DNA of 64,000 nucleotides. Origin: Desulfuromonadaceae bacterium. GTDB taxonomy: Bacteria > Desulfobacterota > Desulfuromonadia > Geobacterales > Pseudopelobacteraceae. Of this stretch, positions 16,921 through 23,659 are shown piece by piece. The translations under genes and the position numbers were made by a program. How positions within the stretch are numbered: position 1 is the first letter of the stretch; every line of letters begins with the position of its first letter. The notes beneath the pieces were generated by a model that ran no database searches, was not told where the DNA came from, and worked only from the letters and a program-made list of their open reading frames with translations. The stretch spans positions 1-64,000 of the forward strand of contig JAQTXD010000008.1 of assembly GCA_028688955.1 (NCBI GenBank), given 5' to 3'.

Positions 16921-17592
16921 TTATGTTCTGGCAGCAACAGAGAGTCTGGGAGGTTGTTCAGGCGGGTCTGCATAACGAGAAGTCATGCGATATGTAAGGG
17001 GGGCATACTGAGTGGTTTCATGAGGTATGACGATCTGCTCGGAGTAGATAACGGGGATCAATTCAAATGCGCCGGCTGACGCAATGGCGAATAGTTTACT
17101 CTTGCCGCACGGGGAACCGCATTTGTAGTAGGTTTCTCCACTAGAGCTGATTCCTGAGCTCTGCGTACTCGGGACATTTACCTCATGCTGATGTTCATTA
17201 CTCTTTGCACAGCAGGTGCCCTTGACTAATATCCAATCGTCCTCTACCGCAACAGCCCGCGAAGATTCACTGGAATTGCCCTTCTCAACCACTGGTAAAA
17301 TAACCTTCGGCACACAGCACACATCAGTTGATGGCGTTACCTTGGCAGCACGCTGCTTTTTCTGTACACAACAACAGCTATGATGCATCCGGTTCTCAAG
17401 AGAACAACCGTCTATATCGCAATCACCTGAGCACTCACCGGTAACGGCATGTGCAATAGACTTCGAGTGCATTGCAAACGGAGCGAGCGGACTCAAGACA
17501 ATCATCATGTAGACAAATATCAGAAGGCCTGCCCACTGCCTACGATGTGAGCGTTTCCTGGTATGTGGAAAATGATGCGATACGGCACTCAT
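16921..17592 (-). CDS. Cys-rich secreted protein, family member 1 (locus A)
   Basis: Track ORF begins at 17682; ATG 17592 gives 223 aa and aligns with the starts of its two paralogues. Layout: basic N-terminus, one hydrophobic segment (LLIFVYMMIVLSPLAPFAM), the signature IAHAVTGECSGDC then DGCSLE and HHSCCC-x-QKK, a polar linker with two more CC pairs (DVCCVP, KGTCCAK), a CGSPCGKSKLF motif, and the tail SRYADPPEQPPRLS. The same order is in the genes at 20882 and 27360. The protein is either signal-cleaved near IAHA or membrane-anchored with the cysteines in the periplasm. It may bind metal for the TonB system; no named family recognised. It starts the locus A gene row, upstream of hemP. Confidence 0.75.
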   Translation of the reverse strand: MSAVSHHFPHTRKRSHRRQWAGLLIFVYMMIVLSPLAPFAMHSKSIAHAVTGECSGDCDIDGCSLENRMHHSCCCVQKKQRAAKVTPSTDVCCVPKVILPVVEKGNSSESSRAVAVEDDWILVKGTCCAKSNEHQHEVNVPSTQSSGISSSGETYYKCGSPCGKSKLFAIASAGAFELIPVIYSEQIVIPHETTQYAPLTYRMTSRYADPPEQPPRLSVAART

Positions 17593-17717
17593 TGGTTTAT
17601 ATCCCGACTTATGTTTGCAAATCAGATGCACCAACATGACACAGCCAGAGTATGTGGCCAGTTTCCGACTTTGCGGACTCATCCAGAGGAAAATTTACAG
17701 ACCTAACTCATGCATGA

Positions 17718-17745
17718 TATATACCAGTCAGTACACACTGTGCAA
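17718..17745 (-). promoter_or_regulatory. Promoter of locus A
   Basis: Reading the minus strand: TTGCAC (17745-17740), 16 bases, TATATA (17723-17718). Imperfect inverted ATGCATG words (about 17711 and 17747) flank it and could be an operator. About 120 bases before the Cys-rich gene. Confidence 0.45.
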
Positions 17746-18136
17746 AGCATGCATAAAAACTGCTTCTATTCACCTTTTGCAGCATCTTCGATACTTTTAA
17801 TTCCCTCTGACGCTCCGCAAGACTGCTGACAATAATCCATAAATATGCTTTCAATATAAGTATATTAGCTACTTTACGTCGATATACTTTACATTTTTAC
17901 AGGCACAATTTCATTTTAACCCCGTCAGCACGACGTTCCGTATATGAATAAGCACATCCAGGTTAAACCGGCAATTATCTGAAATTATTTAATTAATATG
18001 CCGTTGCCGTAATTGAAATCAATTGCAATTTATAAACCGGCAGTCAGCTGTCGAGAAATTTTACAGTTACAAGTTCCTTCATGTATCCAATGGCATGCAG
18101 GCGATAAAACCATTCGGGATTTGCTAAAACCACTAC
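17746..18136. other. Intergenic region between locus A and cytochrome gene
   Basis: About 390 AT-rich bases between divergent units with no ORF that has a ribosome binding site. I looked for Fur boxes and a cobalamin riboswitch and found neither convincingly. Only the two promoters at its edges are supportable. Confidence 0.5.
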
Positions 18137-18165
18137 TTGCCTGAATGCTTTCAAAATGTTATTAT
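18137..18165 (+). promoter_or_regulatory. Promoter of cytochrome gene
   Basis: TTGCCT (18137-18142), 17 bases, TATTAT (18160-18165). It lies where the ORF track puts the start of the cytochrome ORF, so that longer start can be dismissed. Confidence 0.55.
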
Positions 18166-18223
18166 GGCCCCCCGTAATCACACCAAATTGGGTGACAACT
18201 ATCTGGTATCACAAGGAGACATG

Positions 18224-18523
18224 ATGAGAAAAAATGTTATTTTGGCAACAGTTGCAGTAAGCATTGGCATGATGTCAGCGGCCGCATTTGCAACAGGAAA
18301 CAGCGGCGAAGCAATTTTTAAGGCAAAATGTGCTGCCTGCCATCCTGATGGTGGCAATATCATGAACCCTAAAGAGACTCTCAAGGGGATTAAAGACACC
18401 AAGATAATCACCACTAAAATTCGCAAGGGTGGCGGTGGAATGCCGGTGTTCGATACCAAGACAATTTCAGATGCTGACGCAAAACAGCTTGCCGGGTACA
18501 TTGTAAAGACCTTCAAAAAGTAG
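18224..18523 (+). CDS. Periplasmic monoheme c-type cytochrome
   Basis: ATG 18224 (or 18221) follows AAGGAG by five bases; 99 aa. Signal peptide MRKNVILATVAVSIGMMSAAAFA, then one heme site C-A-A-C-H in FKAKCAACHPDGG, and a distal methionine in GGGGMPVFD, the layout of class I cytochromes of the c6/c553 type. It would carry single electrons in the periplasm. It is flanked by its own promoter and a strong hairpin, so it is monocistronic, next to but not part of the cbi genes. Mature size about 8 kDa, normal for the family. Confidence 0.9.
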   Translation: MRKNVILATVAVSIGMMSAAAFATGNSGEAIFKAKCAACHPDGGNIMNPKETLKGIKDTKIITTKIRKGGGGMPVFDTKTISDADAKQLAGYIVKTFKK

Positions 18524-18528
18524 CCTGA

Positions 18529-18565
18529 TCCACCGGGGAGATTCAGTTTGAATCTCCCCGGTGCC
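18529..18565 (+). terminator. Hairpin after cytochrome gene
   Basis: CACCGGGGAGATT (18531-18543) pairs perfectly with AATCTCCCCGGTG (18551-18563), loop CAGTTTG. Very stable 13-bp stem but no T-run after it. Confidence 0.7.
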
Positions 18566-18655
18566 CATCCGCACGTACAGATCCCTTCGTACATTATTTA
18601 TCCTGCTGGCCTTGATAATCACCGATATCCATTACGCAATTGACAGGATGTAACT

Positions 18656-19039
18656 ATGAAAACAGCAATTTTGATGATGGCACACGGTAGCCGCATTGCA
18701 GAAGCAAATGACGCCGCTCGAGAAGTCGCTGCCATGGTAAAGGAAATGACCCCATTTGAAATTGTAGAGGTGTCGTTCCGGGAACTGCATGAACCAAACA
18801 TTCAACAGGGGATTGATGCCTGCGTAGCCCGTGGAGCCGAGCGCATTCTGCTGATGCCGTATTTTCTTTTCATGGGTGCTCATGTTCAGCATGACCTTCC
18901 TGATGAAATTAAAGAAGCCCAGAAGCGTCATCCCGGCCTGATCATGGAGATGGGTGGTCATCTGGGTGCACACCGTAAATTGGCAGAGATCGAGACCGAG
19001 CGGATTCGCGAATCTCTGGAAAGGCTGGGGTGGAACTGA
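18656..19039 (+). CDS. cbiX: Sirohydrochlorin cobaltochelatase, short CbiX type
   Basis: Inserts Co2+ into sirohydrochlorin at the start of the anaerobic cobalamin pathway. 127 aa is the length of the small, ancestral CbiX(S) that works as a homodimer. The conserved ILMMAHGSR (metal-binding H10) is at the start, with VSFRELHEPNIQQG (about 40-53) and PYFLFMGAHVQHDLP (about 68-82) carrying the second active-site histidine region. AGGA eight bases before ATG 18656. Its stop overlaps the cbiC start (TGATG), so cbiX, cbiC and cbiD form one operon. A ferrochelatase role cannot be excluded from sequence, but the neighbours favour cobalt. Confidence 0.9.
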   Translation: MKTAILMMAHGSRIAEANDAAREVAAMVKEMTPFEIVEVSFRELHEPNIQQGIDACVARGAERILLMPYFLFMGAHVQHDLPDEIKEAQKRHPGLIMEMGGHLGAHRKLAEIETERIRESLERLGWN

Positions 19040-19677
19040 TGGACTCTCTGAGTATGAAACCGGAGGCGATCGAAGTAGAGTCGTTCCGCATCATTGATGC
19101 CGAAGCGGGCAACCATGGCTGGCCTGATTCGGAATGGCAGGTTGTCCGTCGCGCAATACATACCAGCGCCGATTTTGAATATTCCCAGGCCATGGTTTTC
19201 TCTGATGATGCTATTGAAAAAGCGGTTGCCGCCATCTCGAGTGGCGCAGGCATTGTTACCGACACGAACATGGCGCTTTCCGGCATAAGCAAACCCCGCC
19301 TGACTCCACTCGGCTGCAAAATATCCTGCCATGTCGCCGACCCGGATATTGCCGTTCAGGCAAAAGCCGAAGGCATTACCCGCTCAATTGCAGCCATGCG
19401 CAAAGCGGTTGCCAACCCGCATAACCGCATCTTTGTTATCGGAAACGCCCCGACAGCCCTGTTCGAATTGCTCCGCCTTATTGAAGCCGGTGCGGCAAAA
19501 CCGGATCTAATCATCGGGCTTCCGGTCGGCTTTGTTGGAGCGGAGGAGAGTAAAAATGCTCTGGCCGCCGGCACCCACGATATCCCGTTCATCACCAACA
19601 TCGGGCGGAAGGGAGGCTCCAATGTGGCAGCCGCAGTTGTGAATGCTCTCGGCATCCTTGCTGTTCCGCAACAGTGA
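19039..19677 (+). CDS. cbiC: Cobalt-precorrin-8 methylmutase
   Basis: Moves the C-11 methyl group to C-12 to give cobyrinate. ATG 19039 overlaps the cbiX stop, and the GTG 19030 of the track would lie inside cbiX; 212 aa, normal length. The catalytic histidine region RRAIHTSADFEYSQ is at about 34-47, then GAGIVTDTNMALSGI (about 72-86), the C-terminal GNAPTALFEL (about 137) and GLPVGFVGAEESK (about 159), all characteristic of CbiC/CobH. Overlaps cbiD by 4 bases (GTGA). Confidence 0.93.
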   Translation: MDSLSMKPEAIEVESFRIIDAEAGNHGWPDSEWQVVRRAIHTSADFEYSQAMVFSDDAIEKAVAAISSGAGIVTDTNMALSGISKPRLTPLGCKISCHVADPDIAVQAKAEGITRSIAAMRKAVANPHNRIFVIGNAPTALFELLRLIEAGAAKPDLIIGLPVGFVGAEESKNALAAGTHDIPFITNIGRKGGSNVAAAVVNALGILAVPQQ

Positions 19678-20738
19678 AAATGGAGCTTCGCTCAGGATAC
19701 ACAACAGGCGCGTGCGCTGCAGCAGCGTGCAAAGGCGCAGTACTGATGCTGACAACCCAGGCTATTGCATTCGAGGTCAGTATTGATCTTCCGACGGGGG
19801 CCAGCGCTCAGTTCCAATTGCATGGCCAGTCATTTTCGGAGGGCACGGCAACCTGCTTTGTCGTAAAAGATGCCGGTGATGATCCGGATATAACCAATGG
19901 AGCGGAGGTACACGCCCTGGTTTCAGTGCTTCAGGGGGCCACCGGTAAAAATGTCGACATTTCAGGCGGAAGAGGCATAGGCATTGTAACCAAGCCAGGG
20001 TTGGCAATTCCACCGGGCGAATGGGCCATAAATCCGATACCACGAAAAATGATCGAGCAATCTGTTCACTCCGTTCAATTAGAGTTCAATACTCATCATG
20101 CATTCCACATTGAAGTTTCAATTCCTGATGGCGAAGAGCGGGCAAAAAAGACACTCAACGCCCGGCTGGGAATCATGGGCGGACTTTCGATTCTTGGTAC
20201 TACCGGCATTGTCCGACCCATTTCAGCCAAGGCGTGGACCGATACAATTGACGCGTCCATCGATGTTGCAAAAGCCTGCAATTGCCCAACAGTCGTATTA
20301 TCCACTGGCCGCAGCAGCGAAATGGCAGCTCAGCAGCATCTTCCCCACCTTCCTGAAGAGGCCTTCATCATGATGGGTGATCATGTTGCCTATGCCTTGC
20401 AGGCATGTAGTAAACGTGGTTTCAATCAACCGATAATCGCCTGCCAATTTGCAAAGCTGTTGAAAATTGCCTGCGGCTATAAGAATACACATGCAGCGGC
20501 ATCAGAGCTTGACCTTGCCGTGCTGCACGACTGGGCACACGCGGGGCGGATTTCCCAGGAGTACTTGTCAATTATTTCAAAGGCTAACACTGCCAGGGAA
20601 ATTGCAATAGCAACAGGCTTTGATAAAACCCTGATGGAGATTGTAGCCAATCGTGCCAGACATGCTGCAACGGTTCACGCACTCGGCATTCAATTACACA
20701 CTCTACTCTGTGGATATGATGGCACTGTTTATGCTTAA
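19674..20738 (+). CDS. cbiD: Cobalt-precorrin-5B C1-methyltransferase
   Basis: Methylates C-1 of cobalt-precorrin-5B in anaerobic cobalamin synthesis. GTG 19674 overlaps the cbiC stop; ATG 19680 two codons on is equally possible. 354 aa, normal. The signature RSGYTTGACAAAACKGA is at the N-terminus, DAGDDPDITNGAEV at about 64-77, and GRGIGIVTKPGL at about 100. The operon stops here: other cbi genes are not adjacent, although cobO begins at the far end of the window, so the pathway genes are scattered in this genome. Confidence 0.94.
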   Translation: MKMELRSGYTTGACAAAACKGAVLMLTTQAIAFEVSIDLPTGASAQFQLHGQSFSEGTATCFVVKDAGDDPDITNGAEVHALVSVLQGATGKNVDISGGRGIGIVTKPGLAIPPGEWAINPIPRKMIEQSVHSVQLEFNTHHAFHIEVSIPDGEERAKKTLNARLGIMGGLSILGTTGIVRPISAKAWTDTIDASIDVAKACNCPTVVLSTGRSSEMAAQQHLPHLPEEAFIMMGDHVAYALQACSKRGFNQPIIACQFAKLLKIACGYKNTHAAASELDLAVLHDWAHAGRISQEYLSIISKANTAREIAIATGFDKTLMEIVANRARHAATVHALGIQLHTLLCGYDGTVYA

Positions 20739-20779
20739 ATAAATTACCGGCAACAGTTCATTGTGACGCACTGGCGGGC

Positions 20780-20809
20780 TTGACAGCATCGTCTTAATAA
20801 AGTTACGAT
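20780..20809 (+). promoter_or_regulatory. Promoter of locus B
   Basis: TTGACA (20780-20785), 18 bases, TACGAT (20804-20809), about 73 bases before the first gene of locus B. No obvious operator palindrome. Confidence 0.5.
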
Positions 20810-20881
20810 CAAACCCCGGCGAGTGTCAGAAGATTCTGTTGCACGTTACTGTAAGCTACCAGCATTTTTTCCAGGTGTTGT

Positions 20882-21472
20882 ATGACGATGTCCCACCGCT
20901 ATATAACGTCACTTTTTATGACGGCAGTCTACCTGCTGATTGTGTTCAGCCCGCTGACTCCGCTTGCCATGCAGTCAAAGATGATTGCTCATGCAGTCAC
21001 GGGTGAATGTTCCGGTGATTGCAAAATTGACGGCTGTTCACTGGAGCGGAGCGCGAATCACACCTGTTGTTGTTGGCAAAAAAAACAACACTTACGAGAC
21101 GATACCCACCGGCATGACATGGCCAAGACAGTTGTCACTCCACCTGGACCACCGGCAAAAAACACATGGAAAAAATCCAGCTGTTGCAATGAACCGGCAT
21201 CAGATTCCCACACAAGTTTAGACGAGACATCATCAGTTTCGGCCACCCCTGCCGAATCGTCAACAGGGGCCATCGTCACCAGCAGCCCCTGTGGTACCGG
21301 CAAGCTTTTTGACCTGTTGAACAGTGAACAAGCCCAACACATTCCCTATTTCTTTGTCGATGGGATCCCTTCGCCAGAGCAAACCCCCCTCACCGCTTCC
21401 CCCCCCGGTTTCCTGACCTCACGATATGGAGATCCACCTGATCTGCCTCCACAAGTCCGTTTTATCTCCTAG
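20882..21472 (+). CDS. Cys-rich secreted protein, family member 2 (locus B)
   Basis: 196 aa. It repeats the architecture of the gene at 16921-17592: hydrophobic N-terminal segment (LFMTAVYLLIVFSPLTPLAM), signature IAHAVTGECSGDC, DGCSLE, NHTCCC-W-QKK, linker with one CC (KSSCCNEP) and many Ser/Thr/Pro, SSPCGTGKLF at about 140, and the tail SRYGDPPDLPPQVRF. The first 60 residues are almost identical to member 1. Nine or more cysteines outside the membrane segment suggest metal binding or disulfides. It heads the locus B gene row, ahead of tonB. No named family recognised. Confidence 0.78.
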   Translation: MTMSHRYITSLFMTAVYLLIVFSPLTPLAMQSKMIAHAVTGECSGDCKIDGCSLERSANHTCCCWQKKQHLRDDTHRHDMAKTVVTPPGPPAKNTWKKSSCCNEPASDSHTSLDETSSVSATPAESSTGAIVTSSPCGTGKLFDLLNSEQAQHIPYFFVDGIPSPEQTPLTASPPGFLTSRYGDPPDLPPQVRFIS

Positions 21473-21761
21473 TCAGAGTCATATCATTTCCGTCTGAGAA
21501 CCATTACCGCTTAATGCCGTACTCACGTGTAATTTGTATTGAGTTCGTGTGCATATGGATAAAGTGTGAACATCAATGGTTGCATGGGTCTATCGTTTTT
21601 GTTTGGCGTTGTCCGATTGAATGGCGATGTCATCATTACAGATTGTGTTTGTACGGTTTGGCTGACAGGACAAGGAACAATATTCACTCGTGCAGGTACT
21701 GATACGGTGCTGACACCATCTTTGGCGGTGAATCGTAAAAGGGCATATTGATAGGTCATAC
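21473..21761. other. Spacer between Cys-rich gene and tonB
   Basis: 289 bases with short open frames on both strands (e.g. 21566-21751 plus) but none with a ribosome binding site or recognisable sequence. It may hold a promoter for tonB; I could not assign one. Confidence 0.4.
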
Positions 21762-22469
21762 ATGAAACAGAGAGTAACCACACATATCAAACGAGAAAAG
21801 GCTATCGGGCTTGCTGCCGCCATAGCACTGCACTCCGTTGTGCTCTATTTTCTGTTAAGCTATCACATCATTCCGCCGCCTTCAGAGGCTCTAACCGTGT
21901 TTGTAAACTACGTCAATCTTACAGCACCCGCCAACGTCACCGCGCCGACACAACAAAAACCAGTTTTGACGAAACAAGAGAGCCCTCAGGCACCCGTGCC
22001 CACAGCACCAAAGATACTGGCAAGCGAAGCACCGATTATTTCAAAATCCGAACCGGTTGTACCGGCGCCGCCCGTGACCAGAATACAACCGATTCCGGTG
22101 CAGATGAGTGCCCCTGTTGTGTCCAGACCGGTAATTGCACCATCTCCACATGAAGGCGGCACCCAGATGCCGCAGACGGTACACCTGAGTGGAGAGCTGT
22201 CGGTCGCCTGTACGGACCGCACAGCGCCTTCGTATCCAAAGCAATCAATCCGGCTCGGCGAGCAGGGTAAAACAATACTGCTGGTTGAGCTGAACGAACT
22301 CGGCCACGTAACCAATGTCGAAATAAAGACAAAATCCGGCTTCCCCCGCCTGGATGAAGCAGCCGTCAATGCCGTAAAGACATGGCGATGCAACCCGGCA
22401 AAAAGAAATGGTGTAGCAGTTCGCTCCATTGCTTTGCAACCATTCAATTTCACACTTAAAGGACGCTGA
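21762..22469 (+). CDS. tonB: TonB energy transducer (locus B)
   Basis: 235 aa. One N-terminal transmembrane helix (AIGLAAAIALHSVVLYFLL, about 14-32) with the conserved His in the helix (S-H/LH-S-V type), a Pro/Ala/Val-rich periplasmic linker (about 45-140) and a C-terminal TonB domain starting at APSYPKQSIRLGEQGKTILL with VEIKTKSGFPRLDEAAVNAVKTW-like ending. Two cysteines (ACTDRT and WRCNP) flank the domain and may form a disulfide. One base separates it from exbB. Different from locus A TonB in linker and domain detail, so the loci carry independent energisers. Confidence 0.92.
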   Translation: MKQRVTTHIKREKAIGLAAAIALHSVVLYFLLSYHIIPPPSEALTVFVNYVNLTAPANVTAPTQQKPVLTKQESPQAPVPTAPKILASEAPIISKSEPVVPAPPVTRIQPIPVQMSAPVVSRPVIAPSPHEGGTQMPQTVHLSGELSVACTDRTAPSYPKQSIRLGEQGKTILLVELNELGHVTNVEIKTKSGFPRLDEAAVNAVKTWRCNPAKRNGVAVRSIALQPFNFTLKGR

Positions 22470-22470
22470 C

Positions 22471-23202
22471 ATGGATCAGAGACTCGGTTTTGCACATTTT
22501 ATTTCTCAAACTGATGCCGTCGGCATGACGGTGCTTCTGCTTCTGGTGGGCATGTCCCTGGCCAGCTGGTATCTTATCCTGACAAGGACTCTTGCCAACC
22601 TATACGCTCGGAAACGTGCCGACCTGTTTCTCAAGCAATTCTGGGAAGCGGATTCCCTCCAGGACATGGAGAAATTGCTGCAGAATTCTGAAGCGGATAA
22701 CGCCTTTGCAGATCTTGCCAACCAGGCGTTGACAGCGGGACGGGACGGCAGTCGGCACGGTGTTCAAAAACTGGCCTCGGCCGGTGGCCTCTCCGAGTTT
22801 GTTACCCGCGCACTGCGCAACAGCCTTGAGCAGGAGTCTGCACGCAGCGAAACAGGTTTGACGGTTTTAGCAACCGCTGGATCAGCTGCACCCTATATCG
22901 GGCTGTTCGGCACGGTCTGGGGAATTTATCACGCCCTAGTATTTATCGGCATAAGCGGTCAGGGAACGCTGGACAAGGTCGCCGGCCCTGTTGGGGAAGC
23001 GCTGATAATGACTGCCGTCGGTCTTGGTGTCGCAATTCCAGCAGTATTGGCTTACAACTCGTTCAACCGCCGCAACCGAATCTGGCTTGCCCGACTGGAC
23101 GGCTTTGCCCATGACCTGTACACACTTGTCACCGTTGGAGAGAAAGCCGGCACCGAGTCTTCTCCAGATCTGCGGCAGACAAACGACGTAGTGGCCCGAT
23201 AA
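22471..23202 (+). CDS. exbB: ExbB/TolQ proton channel (locus B)
   Basis: Start moved from 22429 to ATG 22471, directly after the tonB stop, with AAAGGA upstream; 243 aa, E. coli ExbB length. Three transmembrane helices: about 18-38 (GMTVLLLLVGMSLASWYLIL), about 135-160 (LATAGSAAPYIGLFGTVWGIYHAL) and about 175-205 (GEALIMTAVGLGVAIPAVLAYN). The pore threonines in GTVWGI and MTAVGLG are present, as is the long cytoplasmic loop between helices 1 and 2. Together with ExbD it forms the proton-driven motor for the copper-type receptor downstream. Confidence 0.94.
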   Translation: MDQRLGFAHFISQTDAVGMTVLLLLVGMSLASWYLILTRTLANLYARKRADLFLKQFWEADSLQDMEKLLQNSEADNAFADLANQALTAGRDGSRHGVQKLASAGGLSEFVTRALRNSLEQESARSETGLTVLATAGSAAPYIGLFGTVWGIYHALVFIGISGQGTLDKVAGPVGEALIMTAVGLGVAIPAVLAYNSFNRRNRIWLARLDGFAHDLYTLVTVGEKAGTESSPDLRQTNDVVAR

Positions 23203-23213
23203 AGGAGGAGATC

Positions 23214-23636
23214 ATGGCAATCGGAAGCTTTAATCAACGCCGCCAACAGGGGCCGATCTCAGACATGAACATGGTGCCCATGGTTGATGTCATGCTGGTG
23301 CTGCTGGTTATTTTCATCATTACAGCGCCGTTGCTGACTCATGCAGTTAAGGTGGATCTGCCCAAAGCCTCAAGCGCTGCCAACATTACCAAGCCTGAGC
23401 ATATCCAGCTAGGTATTCGCAAAGACGGCTCGCTCTTCTGGAATGGCGAAATGGTTCCAGCCACTTCGTTACCGGTACGCTTTGCCGCCGAAGCGAAGCG
23501 TGATCCGCAGCCCGAGTTGCATATCCGCGCCGACCGACAGGCATACTATGAGCTGGTAGCCCAGGTTATGTCCAGCGCAACCAAAGCGGGGATTGTGCGA
23601 ATCGGCTTTGTAACAGACCCAACAGCAGCTCAATAA
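23214..23636 (+). CDS. exbD: ExbD biopolymer transport protein (locus B)
   Basis: 140 aa; AAAGGAGGAG precedes ATG 23214. Cytoplasmic start ending in ISDMNMVPMVDVMLVLLVIF, where the aspartate of MVDVML is the proton-carrying residue of the transmembrane helix (about 22-42). The periplasmic part has KVDLPKASS and the repeat ELHIRADRQAYYELV that marks the ExbD fold. Part of tonB-exbB-exbD-receptor, 23 bases before the receptor gene. Confidence 0.94.
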   Translation: MAIGSFNQRRQQGPISDMNMVPMVDVMLVLLVIFIITAPLLTHAVKVDLPKASSAANITKPEHIQLGIRKDGSLFWNGEMVPATSLPVRFAAEAKRDPQPELHIRADRQAYYELVAQVMSSATKAGIVRIGFVTDPTAAQ

Positions 23637-23659
23637 CAAATTTGTAAAGAGAGACCAAC

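Noticed and set aside
17746-18136. Fur box between locus A and cytochrome gene (ATTGAAATCAATTGCAAT-like)
   Set aside because: Match to the Fur pattern is poor and its position near neither promoter -10 fits repression.
20739-20881. Possible cobalamin riboswitch before the Cys-rich gene (words like GTCAGAAGA and ACTGTAA)
   Set aside because: The B12-box-like and ACTGT-like words are in the wrong order and the core helices do not form; promoter is a better reading.
21514-21783. Short ORFs on both strands before tonB
   Set aside because: No ribosome binding site and no recognisable sequence; treated as spacer.
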